Shown here piece after piece: positions 45,669 to 57,090 of a stretch of DNA of 64,000 nucleotides. The translations under genes and the position numbers were made by a program. Below the pieces are notes generated by a model. The model ran no database searches and was not told where the DNA came from. It worked only from the letters and a program-made list of their open reading frames with translations. Position 1 is the first letter of the stretch. The number at the start of each line of letters is the position of its first letter. This stretch comes from Siphonodentalium dalli. Its lineage: Eukaryota > Mollusca > Scaphopoda > Gadilida > Siphonodentaliidae. The DNA lies in assembly GCA_032622095.1 (NCBI GenBank), contig CP136068.1:184018796-184082795 (forward strand), in the 5' to 3' direction.

Positions 45669-46378
45669 GTCGCATCAGAACTATATGGTCGTAACTCAAT
45701 TTTGGCGGGAAATGATTATTTGATATCATTCGAATCGTGAGAAAAAATCCAACCCGATGGGCCAAACTGTTCATGCATTGGATGGCACATATTCTCACAA
45801 ACCAGTGACATAAATGTAGTATCTCCAGCGATCTTCACAATTATTCGTGCTATAAGGTCGTATGCCCAACAGCAGCCAATCGGATGCTTCATGTTGTCCA
45901 CGTGACTTCTGTGTTGTGTTTGTAAATTCTCAAATGTGTGCTATATGGTCGTATCTCCATGTTAGTCACGTGATCATTTGGTGATTTAAATTTTGTGATT
46001 GTTCCACATGATGCGCATGAGTGAATATTCATAATGTAGAATAGGCGCTTTTTATTTCATATACACATGCGATTGCCACCATATTTAGCTTTAATCTGTA
46101 TTTATTAGCACAACTGCCTTATAGCACGGAAACCGATCGTCGTTGGCGTACGCAAAAGGTCGTATCTCCAAACAAGTTATTGTTTTTTAAAAGAAAACGA
46201 GGGAGTAAACAGAAAACATATGTGGTTCAATGGAGAGCTAATGTCAGTTTTCATTGGGATAAATACAACAATACGTCATGTTTTGTCAACATTATGAGAA
46301 ATGTTGTCTGAAAACTTCAACCTTCATTTTCTCGGAATGTTGAAAATGCGAGTTACGACCTTATAGTTCTGATGCGAC
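45669..46378. mobile_element. 710 bp MITE-like element with GTCGCATCAG ends
   Basis: GTCGCATCAGAACTATATGG and TCGTAACTC at the left end mirror GAGTTACGACC and TTATAGTTCTGATGCGAC at the right end, an imperfect inverted repeat of about 30 bases. The motif TATAAGGTCGTA/TATATGGTCGTA recurs internally (45849, 45940, 46150 region). No coding capacity; no target duplication seen, so the superfamily is open. Confidence 0.65.
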
Positions 46379-47443
46379 GTTATACTCGCGCAAATAGGCT
46401 CATAATCGTCCTATTATTTGAAATAGGTACACAATGCGATTATTTGATTCAGAAATAAGCAGATAATGGAATCATGTTCGTTATCTCGTTTTATGGTGCG
46501 GGCCACAGTGAACACACATGTTAAAGAGCGTACATATGAAAAGTCGCGAGTTGACTTGTGTCATTGTCTGCACGTAATATGCATAAGATCGTCTCAATAA
46601 GAGTCGATGGTGTGAATAAAACGCTCTCATTTTTAGCACATTATCGACTCAAAATGCAACGACCATAAGCCGATTATCTACAACTTAAATTATAAGCAGA
46701 TAATGTAACTATACGTATAGTTTATGGAACGATTGAATGTATTTGTCAGCAGATGACGGCAGGTTACCACGGTGATAACTTATGAATCTGAAATGAATTG
46801 AATTTCGTTTTTTTTTGTTTTTTTAAATAATTTTTATTGGGATCATAAACATGGATTAATACATCACAAAACTCTAGTGACATCAATTTCATGAAAACAA
46901 TTTGCAGTACACTAAAAGAAAATAGTGTCATAATACAATTCTTCCTCACATGGTTCTGCGCTGAATATCTACTCGAAATAAAATTTTGGAGGTGACCCAT
47001 TTGTTTTTATATTAAGCTATCATTTGACAGAACACAATGTGTTAAAGACTTGTTATCACGTGAGATGATGGTTATCTACTGATGTCTGCTTTTGACTTTT
47101 AATTGTTTGGCGACAGTGAGCAAAACAAAAACAATAGGCAATAAGAACCACGTAGGACATACACAATTCAACAAATGTCCATCTCTGACAACAACTCAGT
47201 GCGACCTGCCAGAAGTCTCCCTCTCTGATTTCCAAAGGCTCGTCCACGAGTAAAATCTAACAAGTTGCAAGGTTGTTGGAAGAGATAAACTCCTGCGACA
47301 TTCATGTATGTGAGCCTACATACAGTATTTTTTTATTTTTAATATTTATGAGTATGAATTACCGTAGAACTGTGCTGAATTTTGCCAGAAAATATATGTG
47401 AAAGAGAAGACCAAGAAGATTGTTGTAACCATGATATTAATGT
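46379..47443. other. Fragments of dispersed repeats, no gene
   Basis: TTATGGTGCGGGCCACAGTG (46492) resembles the start of the satellite-bearing element at 22835. TTAGCACATTATCGACTCAA (46633) recurs diverged at 50040. No motif-bearing ORF. Confidence 0.4.
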
Positions 47444-47761
47444 TCAAAAATATGTTCTATCATGAACAAGAACGTCTGTTTTCCATGCAATTTTTTTTAG
47501 CGATGCTTGCTCTACTGTCTTGTAATACATACGCCATTCTTGAAAACCAATAAAAGTTGGATCTGTCTTTTTTATCATGCTGGAGAAAACATATCTTTTG
47601 AAAAGTAGGAGGTAAATATTCCTCAAGTTGTCTTGAGTATTGTATGTGTCATATATTCCAAAAATCACAATTTCTGGTGAAATTTTCAGTATCAGGTCAC
47701 ATTGTTCTTTAATTTTTTTATTGAAATTCAAGTAGAATAGATTTGGTAACTGTACAATCAT
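47444..47761 (-). pseudogene. Tail fragment of a non-LTR retrotransposon ORF
   Basis: The 105-codon minus-strand ORF contains VIFGIYDTYNTQDNLRNIYL, LLFKRYVFSSMIKKTDPTF and GFQEWRMYYKTVEQ. This pattern (late FG, a helix with K-x-x-I/V-F, then KK-x-x-P-x-F) resembles the region after the C-terminal zinc motif of some non-LTR ORF2 proteins. It is a short truncated remnant. Confidence 0.4.
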
Positions 47762-47784
47762 AACACAAATATAGCATTGTTTAT

Positions 47785-48014
47785 CTATCCGACTGGTATG
47801 GTTACCTATCCGACTGGTATGGTTACCTATCCGACTGGTATGGTTACCTATCCGACTGGTATGGTTTACCTATCCGATTGGTATAGTTTACCTATCCGAC
47901 TGGTATGGTTTACCTATCCGACATGTATGGTTTACCTACCCGACTGGTATGGTTTACCTATCCGACTGGTATGGTTTACCTACCCGACAGGTATGGTTTA
48001 CCTACCCGACTGAC
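47785..48014 (+). repeat. 21-22 bp minisatellite, about 11 copies
   Basis: Unit CCTATCCGACTGGTATGGTTA or with an extra T (GGTTTA). The first copies are 21 bases long, later ones 22. ORFs over it are artefacts. Confidence 0.95.
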
Positions 48015-48067
48015 AGAATGTACAAATGGCTGTTTCTTACAGCTTAAGCTGGAAAAGTTTTTCATAG

Positions 48068-48590
48068 AGGTTATAGTGGTTAATTTTGTTATTGACATAG
48101 AGGTTATAGTGGTTAATTTTTGCAGTGACATAGAGGTTATAGTGGTTAATTTTTGCATTGACATAGAGGTTATAGTGGTTAAGTTTTGCAGTGACATAGA
48201 GGTTATAGTGGTTAATTTTTGCAGTGACATAGAGGTTATAGTGGTTAATTTTTGCATTGACATAGAGGTTATAGTGGTTAAGTTTTGCAGTGACATAGAG
48301 GTTATAGTGGTTAATTTTTGCATTGACATAGAGGTTATAGTGGTTAAGTTTTGCAGTGACATAGAGGTTATAGTGGTTAATTTTTGCATTGACATAGAGG
48401 TTATAGTGGTTAATTTTTGCATTGACATAGATGTTATAGTGGTTATTTTTTGCATTGACATAGATGTTATAGTGGTTCAGTTTTGCATTGACATAGAGGT
48501 TATAGTGGTTATTTTTTGCATTGACATAGAGGTTATAGTGGTTATAGTGGTTAATTTTTGCATTGACATAGAGGATATAGTGGTTAATTG
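48068..48590 (+). repeat. 33 bp minisatellite, about 16 copies
   Basis: Unit GACATAGAGGTTATAGTGG-TTAATTTTTGCATT (33 bases = 11 codons), hence long repeated-peptide ORFs on both strands (47905-48603 plus, 47976-48726 minus). The variants GCAGTGAC and GCATTGAC alternate irregularly. Not a gene. Confidence 0.95.
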
Positions 48591-49019
48591 TGTACTGGAA
48601 TGATATGACACTACTGTCATTGGTGAACGTGTAGATATTAGTATAGCTTTTCCCAGTATTCTTCGGAAAATATTTTTTCAAGAGTGTTTTGCCCACTTTT
48701 TCGGCGAAGCAGTTGCAATTGTGCAATAGATTTGTAAAAATTTGGGATAAAATGTTTTGCGTGTTTTTTCACAATTCTTCAAGGTTTCTAGATTATTATT
48801 GGTAATGTGTAATGAATTGAATTTGGTTTGTGATGAGTCCGTTCATATTTTACTAAGATTCTTTATTCAGAAGGTTCGTTGTTCGCAAGGTTATTTATTT
48901 CGAAAGATTCTCCATAATTCGTGTTTTATTCGGAATGTTCTTTATTCTAAAAGAACCCACACTGACTCCTTCATGTCTCGTATAACCAACATCATTTCAC
49001 ATTTCAAAATGTTACATAT

Positions 49020-49645
49020 TTAATCCAATATTATATATAATTCGGTGAACTGCAATTCCCTATCACATTTATCCAATTTAGGTAGTAGTATACAATTTTC
49101 AGCAATTTTAGCCAAACCGAAAGGGGGATACCGTACTTCAAATTTATACTGAGCCATTATCTTTGGCATAGGTCTTATCAAGCATGTTCTATGTTCGACA
49201 GAAATTGTTGTAAAATATAGAGATCCGGGGGGGGCTGGGAACATCACAGAATACAAGGGTAAACCTGTCTTCGGTAACATGGACAAAGGTGATCATTATC
49301 TAGGTACACATTCCGAAGCGCCACTTGGACAATTCCATAGTCAGTAAAATTAAAAACAGGAGCATAATAGAGGTATGCCTGGTGTTTTGAAATTTGGAAA
49401 ATATAGGTATGCCTATGACAGAGTATGCGTACCAGTATCGTATAATCACGCACTATCATAAATGAACTAGTTATACGTAGAGTATTAAAATATTCTTTAG
49501 TTTCATGATTGTCCCATACCGGTAGTTTCAGTAAAAGATGGGAGCGTGGTACATAGTTAGGTGTTACACATTTAGAAATTAGGAACGTAAGCATAGGCCG
49601 CGAGTTTTCGAAAGGGTTAATTTTGAAATTTATAGTTATGTACAT
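49020..49645 (-). CDS. Unrecognised ORF pair, possibly one broken gene
   Basis: Two minus-strand ORFs, 49645-49244 (133 codons) and 49286-49020 (88 codons), overlap in different frames. The first has a varied, globular-looking composition (SHLLLKLPVWDNHETKEYF; DYGIVQVALRNVYLDNDHLC). The second has GLPLYSVMFPAPPGSLYF and EHRTCLIRPMPK. A frameshift between them is possible. I recognise no family. A ~50 base part of the second (49160-49211) is duplicated at 49757-49807, which suggests a repeat origin. Confidence 0.2.
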
Positions 49646-50698
49646 GAGTAAGCAGTTGTAGAATGTAAGTGTAGGTGTAAGTCTGAAGTAAAATGCTAAA
49701 TTTCACTGGAATCGTCGTCAGTTATGTACCTGGTGATGGAGTGTTTAAACAACATTAACTTTGGCATAGGTCTCATCAAGCATGTTCTATGTTCGACAGA
49801 AATTGTACGTGTAATTAAATGTCTATACTTGAGCCTGTTCGTAGTATTATGTCAACGAGTTATGCCCCTTGGTTTACACACACAAAATGAGGTGTCACAT
49901 AAATCACATGTGACGAATGTCTGAGATTTTGTCATGAGAAAGATTGTCTTTGACCAGTTTCTAATAAATATGATTAAATAATAAATAATCGTAATATACT
50001 TAGAATCGCCCAATTATAAATCGGTTTTACGCTGTCATTTTCAGCACTTTATCGACTCAAAATTCGACTATTATAAGCAGAGTATCTACCTAAAACAAGT
50101 TATATTAACTTTTAATTTTCTTATGTTCAGCTGCAATTGTTCGCGGCAGACTCCGTGCATGTTTTACCCCCTTGGTGACTCGGCAATCCAGGGTTTACCT
50201 CCCTTGATGACTCGGTAATGCAGGGTTTAACTCCCTTGATGATTCGGTAAAACCGCTGCTATCGGCGACATTGTATCCACATTTGGTCAACTTCCGCGAT
50301 ATTAAGATATATACTAAGCGAACATAGCAAAATCCTGCGCTTATTAAGTACACAAAATATCGCACACAACTTGTGTAATTTCCTACCTTAAGTTTGGAAC
50401 GTCCCACCAGAACCAAAGAACTATATTACAAAACGGTGTGATTTGGTACTCCGATTAGTTTATCAACACAAATATATACACGAACATGAACGACATTGTC
50501 ACGACAACATGCATGGTAAGTGCAATACAATAGCTCTAATTTTGACAAGTAGCTTGCGAAAATCGTCAACAAAACTACCACTTTTATTATCCATTATGTC
50601 ATTAAGATATTAGTGCGGGAATTGTTCTCAAAGCACATAGGAGATCGGTTTTCGCCATTTTGGCTGGAAAACCCTGCGCTAAATATAGAAACCGCAGA
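49646..50698. other. No gene; small duplications
   Basis: Holds the 49757-49807 duplicate, a diverged copy of the 46.63 kb repeat (TTATCGACTCAAAATTCGAC, 50049), and three ~32 base tandem copies of CTCCCTTGATGACTCGGTAA with CAGGGTTT at about 50165-50250. Confidence 0.5.
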
Positions 50699-51742
50699 CT
50701 AGTACCCATCCGGTGACAGAGTCTGAAAAGTATGACTGGTGTGCTGTTGTAGAGATTGTGTTCTTGGTGCATGCGACGCCGTGTTGGTCTTTCTCGTCGT
50801 GTTCCGCCCGATGGCTCTGCATAACTCCCGCCGAAACCTACTGCTGCTTACAGTGTATGTGAAACAGTTCAGACATGTGTTGAGTGCAACCCAAAGGATT
50901 AACATTGAATAGGTTGCCCGGAGCTGAACAGTGTTGAGTTCCTTATAATGCGGACCAACTCCTAAAATCACCATAAATAGGCTTCCGGGTAGGTTGAAAA
51001 CCATGTATTGCACGGTTGTAGCAATCAGAATACAACTGGTTGAATTCGCGTCTCCTCGTTCGCTCGAGTTATATTCATCTCTAAACCTTGCTACTGCTTT
51101 TCTAGTTTTCCGCATTGAAACAAAGAGGGCGGTGTTGCCGACCAGGAATATCGTGAAAGGTACGAGAAACCTAATGAGATTAATCCAATTTGATCCATAC
51201 TCAACGAGAATTAAATACCATTCACTTCCTCCGTACCCGCATGTTCTGTGAGACCCTTCTCCTGAAGTTATCCTGCCCAACTGGAGAGCGCTCAGAGCAG
51301 CACTGAGCAACGTTGTTAATGTCAGTTCAAGTATCATTCTCTTTTTCGTCAGTTTTGGGCTGGATAAAGGAAACAATACGGCTATTGTTCTCTCTACTAC
51401 CACAATAACGAGAATATACGAAGACTGTCCCGTAAGTGTGTGAGCTAAAAACCAGAACGACACACATGTCGATGTGCTGATCGCCCAGACGTCAAACCCC
51501 ACGAAACTCGACACGATTCCAGGTAACAGGACAACGTAAAGACCTAAAGTGTCGAATATTGAGAGGCTAATAAAACTTATATACATCGGTGTTTTCCGCA
51601 TCGCCTTCCTCTTGAATACCACAATCACTAGAATGTTCCCGATAGTTCCAGCAATGAGAATTATGGAACCAACGGTCCTCCATAACCAATCTGCAGCGAG
51701 CGTGATGCTGTCAACATCAACACTTCTTTCCGTTGAGTTCAT
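50699..51742 (-). CDS. Class A (rhodopsin-type) G protein-coupled receptor
   Basis: An intact intronless ORF of 347 codons from ATG 51742 to TAG. Seven membrane segments are visible. Landmarks: N-glycosylation site at Asn2; GN in TM1 (residues 35-36); LSIFD in TM2 (60-64); disulphide Cys93 and Cys158; ERT at 117-119 in place of DRY; a loop rich in Lys/Arg after TM5 (MRKTRKAVARFRDE); FNLP at 249-252 in place of CWxP; NCFTY at 292-296 in place of NPxxY; then a basic helix-8 region (SRFRRELCRAIGR) and a Ser/Thr-rich tail. The general shape is that of invertebrate peptide or orphan chemosensory receptors, many of which are lineage-expanded single-exon genes. The ligand cannot be inferred. The antisense ORF 50994-51251 is a shadow. 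Confidence 0.93.
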   Translation of the reverse strand: MNSTERSVDVDSITLAADWLWRTVGSIILIAGTIGNILVIVVFKRKAMRKTPMYISFISLSIFDTLGLYVVLLPGIVSSFVGFDVWAISTSTCVSFWFLAHTLTGQSSYILVIVVVERTIAVLFPLSSPKLTKKRMILELTLTTLLSAALSALQLGRITSGEGSHRTCGYGGSEWYLILVEYGSNWINLIRFLVPFTIFLVGNTALFVSMRKTRKAVARFRDEYNSSERGDANSTSCILIATTVQYMVFNLPGSLFMVILGVGPHYKELNTVQLRATYSMLILWVALNTCLNCFTYTVSSSRFRRELCRAIGRNTTRKTNTASHAPRTQSLQQHTSHTFQTLSPDGY

Positions 51743-52108
51743 CTTCTACACTTGGCAATCCGTTCTTCCACACATACTGAGACTGTTGTACCTGTTGTGT
51801 GTAGACCACTCTGGTGTTACATCCATAGTGACCCTGGAACACCTGTTGTGTCTTTCTATATCGCAATTATCGTTTTCCCATGACAATATATCAGGTTGTT
51901 CTGATGAATATAATCTTGCCCAGGTCGTGATATATAAGAGTAATAATTGAGACATAATTATTGGCAACAAATGTTGTTAGTGGGTAGAACGCGAAATCGA
52001 CAAAGGTAATTAGTGGGAATTGACCTCTGTATATAGTTATATCAAGGTGCGATATCAAGGATTGGGGCAAGGGTTGTGTGAGTTATTCTTCTTCGTAAGA
52101 TTTCTCGA
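51743..52108. other. Upstream of the GPCR gene; no element recognised
   Basis: No clear TATA box in the right orientation. The ORFs overlapping the receptor's start on the plus strand are not supported. Confidence 0.4.
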
Positions 52109-52565
52109 TTAACCCTTTACCCAACAAAACGACAAAAAAACGCCCAAGTAAAGCTTCAACGGCCTAAAATATCTTTGGTCTGTCTCAATAACACCATACA
52201 CATATGGATATCATTGAAACCGGTTCATTGACCACATTGTGATGGTTACAGTTATGCCCTGTGCCAATGCATTCTCTTATATATGCGAGTCGACCATAGG
52301 TCGCCTCGCATATATAAGAAAATGCATTGGCCTAAAAAAAAACACTTTTTATCATTTTTTCTTACATTCTTTAACAATTTTATAATTTTTTCTTACATTT
52401 TTTAACAATTTATTATAATATTTGTCTACATTCTTTGACAATTTTATCATTTTTAATATGTGATAAGCCAATGCATTCTCTTATATATGCGAGGCGACCT
52501 ATGGTCGACTCGCATATATACGAGAATGCATTGGCACAGGGCCGTTCTGTTGGATAAAGGGTTAA
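52109..52565. mobile_element. piggyBac-like MITE with twin hairpins (copy 1)
   Basis: TTAA (52109-52112) then CCCTTTACCCAACA, and at the other end TGTTGGATAAAGGG then TTAA (52562-52565). TTAA duplication plus CCCTTT ends is the piggyBac signature. Two ~67 base hairpins, 52264-52330 and 52468-52534, are built from CCAATGCATTCTCTTATATA and its complement around GTCGACCATAGGTCGC, and are mirror images of each other. No coding capacity. A second copy is at 58686-59084. Confidence 0.85.
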
Positions 52566-52849
52566 AAATGTTGTTGGAACAGCATGCAGTGGACAATAAT
52601 AACCAGCTGTCCGTTGTTAATAATATCAGATACCATTTTAACAAAGTACTTGCCACATGGTTGAGCCATATTTTAATTATTTGCAAAACAATGGCGAAAT
52701 ACTCGATATCATTTCCTTGTAGTGCATATGTGTAACTCCGTTGATAATACATGTATAGTTGAGAAACTGGCTGCTATTAACGGGGTAATGTACACTAAAT
52801 CCGGCCATTTTTGAGACATCTCCGTTTATATTTAACAGTATATGCAACC
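52566..52849. other. No gene recognised
   Basis: Short antisense ORF pairs at 52453-52752 overlap the MITE and are not supported. Confidence 0.4.
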
Positions 52850-53090
52850 ACTGAATGCATTTGAGCCATGGATTAGTGTAAAATACATTCTGGCTCTGCA
52901 AGCGATACAAACAACATGTAAAATACACTTATTTACAGAACGAATAATAAAACAACATGGTAATTATAATGAAAATTAATTTATGACTGCGGTCATAAAT
53001 ATTCATTTTCATTGTAATCACCTTGTTTTTTGCATCGTTCATAGAGCACATGATTGTATTTTGCACTAATCCATGGCTCAATTTCATTCA
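52850..53090. repeat. Palindrome with ~120 base imperfect arms
   Basis: TTGAGCCATGGATTAGTGTA (52861) pairs with TGCACTAATCCATGGCTCAA (53062). AATTATAATGAAAATTAATT pairs with AATATTCATTTTCATTGTAA around a centre near 52985-52995 (TATGACTGCGGTCATA). A further copy of the outer end follows at about 53118-53170. Likely a small foldback element. Confidence 0.65.
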
Positions 53091-53286
53091 TTTATTCTGT
53101 TGAGTATAATAGGGGATCATGGCTCAAATTCATTCATTTGTTGCATATATCATGTTTAGTATAATAAGGGAATGGTCCCATAAATGGATGGATTCGGTGT
53201 ACAGTGCCACGTTGAACAAACGTGACGATAGCTGGGTGTGGCACACTAATTAAATTAATATATTGAAGTCCACTCGCCAAAAACCT

Positions 53287-53566
53287 AACGAGAAATCAAA
53301 CAGAGCTCCATGGGTTATCTATCCAACTCCATGTCCGGGTTTAACGAGAAATCAAACAGAGCTCCATGGGTTATCTATCCAACTCCATGTCCGGGTTTAA
53401 CGAGAAATCAAACAGAGCTCCATGGGTTATCTATCAAACTCCATGTCCGGGTTTAATGAGAAATCAAACAGAGCTCCATGGGTTATCTATCAAACTCCAT
53501 GTCCGGATTTAACGAGAAATCAAACAGAGCTCCATGGGTTATCTATCAAACTCCATGTCAGGGTTT
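53287..53566. repeat. 56 bp minisatellite, five copies
   Basis: Unit AACGAGAAATCAAACAGAGC-TCCATGGGTTATCTATC-AACTCCATGTCCGGGTTT, starting at 53287, 53343, 53399, 53455 and 53511, nearly identical. Confidence 0.95.
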
Positions 53567-54359
53567 AACGACCGACAGCTCTGACGCTTGGAATTAATTG
53601 TCTTCGCTATCTGGCATTGATTCGAACCAGGGACAATGCTAGTTTCGGCCAATTTGGCCGTTTACTTCATGGCTGCTTTTCATCTGACGTGTGTGTCGCG
53701 ATAATTGATGTGGAGGATTTATGTAAATGTTAGCCCAAACTACATTTCCAAGTAACGATGGTTTTGTTGTTTATTTTGAGGAATAATACCGCGTCAGATG
53801 AATTCAGCCCAAATATGTTAACAGTTGTCGTGTCAAACATTCGGCAGTAGGTTAGCGTTATTTAGTATTTGTGGATGTCCTTTAACATGGGGAAAATGGA
53901 CTACTGCGCTTAAACGAGCATGTGCATTTGTCGTTTTTAATGTATAGCAACTTGATAATCAATAACAGAGGCATTCTCTGTCAAATAAGGTCGCTCTATT
54001 TACGATACCAATTGGGCAACTTTGTAAATTAAATTACGCGTAAACCAGCGTAAACGTATACCTGCTGCAAATAGAGAAGGTGTCGGAAACGGCGTTCTCG
54101 CCCCAGGGATAATTCGCCCCAATCGGCGTGTGCCAACTCGGAATAAAAAGCCAGCTCGGAATAAAAGATGTATACGGCGTGTTAAATGGGGTTTGGTCCG
54201 TTGTTTCTCAATGAATATTATTGAAATTTGGTGTATATGTCCGGGCTGGGACATGGAATACAACAACGTTTGAATTGATTTTAAATTTACAAATTTGTTG
54301 ATTTTATTCATTTTTGTTTTCGTTCTGAAACACACTATAAAGTGTATATAATATAATAA
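53567..54359. other. No gene recognised
   Basis: The ORF at 54000-54377 (minus) has no family motif. Confidence 0.35.
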
Positions 54360-54660
54360 CGAACACGAGACATACATAATTTATAAACTGTTAACAAAAG
54401 ATATCAAATTCAATACATGACAAAGATGACTCAGTGGAGTTTATAAAGTGAACATAAAAACATTGAGGTAAGAATCTTTTTAAGGAATTCAACTATATTT
54501 AATGATAATAAACACATAAATTAAAATAACAAACATGAGACATACATGATTTATTTATAAACTGTTAACAAAAGATATCAAACTCAATACATGACAAAGA
54601 TGACTCAGTGAAGTTTATAAAGTGAACATAACAATATTAAGGTAAGAATCTTTTTAAGCA
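54360..54660. repeat. ~173 bp tandem duplication
   Basis: GAGACATACATAATTTATAA, GTTAACAAAAGATATCAAA, CATGACAAAGATGACTCAGT and AAGGTAAGAATCTTTTTAAG occur twice, starting near 54366 and 54538. Confidence 0.85.
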
Positions 54661-56204
54661 TTACTAAACCGTTTAGCACAGTCCACTTCACTCATCCGAT
54701 CATCACCAAACTTCATATTTATCTTGATGTTGATCTATCAGATGAGAGCTATCAAATATTTTTTTAATTTTATAGGAACAAATGGTCGCCAGCGGCCATA
54801 TTGCATTTACGTTATATGTTATCGCGTCATGTCGATATCTAGTATTACTTAGAAATTTCACCTTTCCAGATTCATAATTGCTCCATTGACTGTAACAGAT
54901 GGAATTATTCCCCTCTTCGGATAGAGTGTCACTGAAACTTTATTTTGTCAGACTGTCTGTATAGTCACTGCTTATATATGGCAATAATCTGTAATAAGAT
55001 GTAGCACTATTTTATTTTATACTTACATGCAGTGCTGTTTTATACAACAATTCTAATCCCCCTAGATCATCATGTGATCGACCATACATCGTGCGAGGAC
55101 CTGGTGGAATTAAAGGGGGTTTTATGGATAACTTCTGTCCTCAAGCTAGATTATACTTATGACATTTAATGGCATGTCTAACGTGGAGGGTTAGATATGC
55201 TTGAGACACCACCACTCTTCAATTCACACCAAGTTCTCAGCTGTCATATTCGGATATTAGAACCCATAGCCATGATATATGGTTTATTTTGTGTATACTA
55301 GTAATATTGTTATTTTCAGTACCTTTATATACCAGTACAGTACTGTGTATAACAATGCATATAAATTAATCCATGTATACATGTATATTGTTTCAACGGA
55401 TTCAGTGGTTTTGTCCATCAGTCTATCAAATTTGCGGGGAAAACATGGCCACAAGCAGTACACCCTGCTAAATTTCGAATTTGAATCAATTGGCGCACCC
55501 TGCAGCCAGCTTTTATTGGAGAACCTTTTCACATGTGGATATTTTGGTTCACCGCTAGATGTGAGCCATATTTTGTTCTCATACTGTCATTGTGAAGACA
55601 TCACTGCCAGCGGTGATCTTGAATTTTACTATTTTTATGGCTAAATAATTTGGTTGATCCTACAGACGACACACCTTGTCCGATCGTCACCAGATTCCAC
55701 AATGATATTATGGATAACCAGGGTGAGAGTAATCTAATTTTCCCGAATTTCGTTAAAAAACATTACCACAGGCAGCAATTTGGTATCTTACTGTTTGATC
55801 CTCTTTTACATGACTGAATTGTTTAGCAACTGTACAGACAGATCCCTCATCTGATAGTCACCAAACTTCATATTGATCTTCGGGCTGACAACTAGATGGG
55901 AGCTATCGAATGCTTTGAATTTTTTTGGAAAACATTGTCGCCAGCAGTCATCTTCTATTTTGGTTTTTATATAAATGTATATCTCTTCATTCGGATAGCC
56001 AGTATTACGTAGGTACTTCAACTTTCCGCATTACTGTCATCATTTGAAATATAAAAATTTACCTGATACATGCACCCTTCAAAATTTGTTTCGTCGTATC
56101 TATTTTAATGACCCGTATGGTAATATTGATACAGATATATTTGTCAAACATTTCTTTGTACAATATACAGGTATTTAGTTTGTAACTAAATCTAGAAATA
56201 TATA
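54661..56204. repeat. Diverged dispersed repeat fragments, no supported gene
   Basis: GATCATCACCAAACTTCATA ... GATGAGAGCTATCAAAT ... GGTCGCCAGCGGCCAT (54697-54800) recurs diverged at 55855-55960 (TAGTCACCAAACTTCATATT, GATGGGAGCTATCGAATGC, TTGTCGCCAGCAGTCAT), with a shorter echo at 55680. The 121-codon ORF at 55279-55644 contains FTCGYFGSPLDVSHILFSYC but matches nothing I know. Confidence 0.5.
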
Positions 56205-57090
56205 ATAGTAGCTGGTGGACCCGACTTCGTCCGGGATGTTCCCCTCTGATTTTCGGTGAATTTCGCGATTTAACCTTGAATTGACCATTTTAAAGGTGAA
56301 CGTCATGTCGGGTCACGATTTGACCCGTCCAAAACACTCCCCGGACAAAAGTCACGACAAAAGTACCCGTCGAAATCCGCCCGGCTTTACCCGATTTGAC
56401 TTTAAATTGACAATTTTGAATGTCAAGATCAGGTCAGGGTCATGATTTGACCCACCCGAAACACTCCTGGGACAAAAGTAACAGTAGGTATTAAATTTCG
56501 TTGAAATACTTCCATTTTACCAGATTTGACCTTGAATTGATCTTTTTGAATGTCAAAGTGAGGTCGGGATCAAGATTTGACCCGTCCAAAATACTCCCTG
56601 GAAATAATTTCCCCTAGGTATCAAATTTCGTCAAATCTGTCCGGCAGTTTTCCCGGCCATAGCTAACAGACAAACAGACAGACAAATGTCCAAAATATAT
56701 ATTAAACTAGCTGATGTACTCGACTTCGTTCGGGCTATATAGGGATTTTTTTGTGATCGCCTCCATCTGGACAGTACCCAGTATATACAGCGTCTGGCCA
56801 AACTATTGTTCAATTGGTCCAGAAACATGCCTATATCAGCACGTTCGAGAACATGGTCCCACGTAAAATTGGACACGTCCATATTGCTCCCGGGATCGAA
56901 GTAGTCATACACACAAATTTTTAGTCGGATCGGTCATGGTCCAGAAACATGCCTATGAGCGATGTCAAGTTGACACGTTAAATACCAAATCCGAGTCGGA
57001 TCAGTCGAGCAGTGTTAGAGTCTATAACACATACACACATGCATTCATGCATACACACATACATACAGACAGGTGTTCCAAAATGTATAA
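56205..57090 (+). repeat. Two units of the GACCCGACTTCGTCCGGG repeat family
   Basis: Unit 1 (about 56205-56695) starts TATAATAGTAGCTGGTGG-ACCCGACTTCGTCCGGG, carries three diverged ~125 base modules (GATTTGACCTTGAATTGA ... GATTTGACCCGTCCAAAA) and ends ACAGACAAATGTCCAAAATATA. Unit 2 (about 56696-57090) starts AAACTAGCTGATGTACTCGACTTCG and ends ACAGACAGGTGTTCCAAAATG. It is related to the 1-11.8 kb family, sharing GACCTTGAATTGAT and TCACGATTTGACCCGTCCA. Confidence 0.75.

Noticed and set aside
47905-48726. Long ORFs on both strands with 11-residue repeats
   Set aside because: 33 bp minisatellite read in frame; no start context or non-repeat domain.
50994-51251. 85-codon plus-strand ORF
   Set aside because: Antisense shadow of the GPCR gene.
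51931-51940. TATA box for the GPCR gene
   Set aside because: TATATAAG is on the plus strand, while the gene is on the minus strand; the spacing is unsupported.
55279-55644. 121-codon plus-strand ORF as a gene
   Set aside because: No recognisable motif and surrounded by diverged dispersed repeats.
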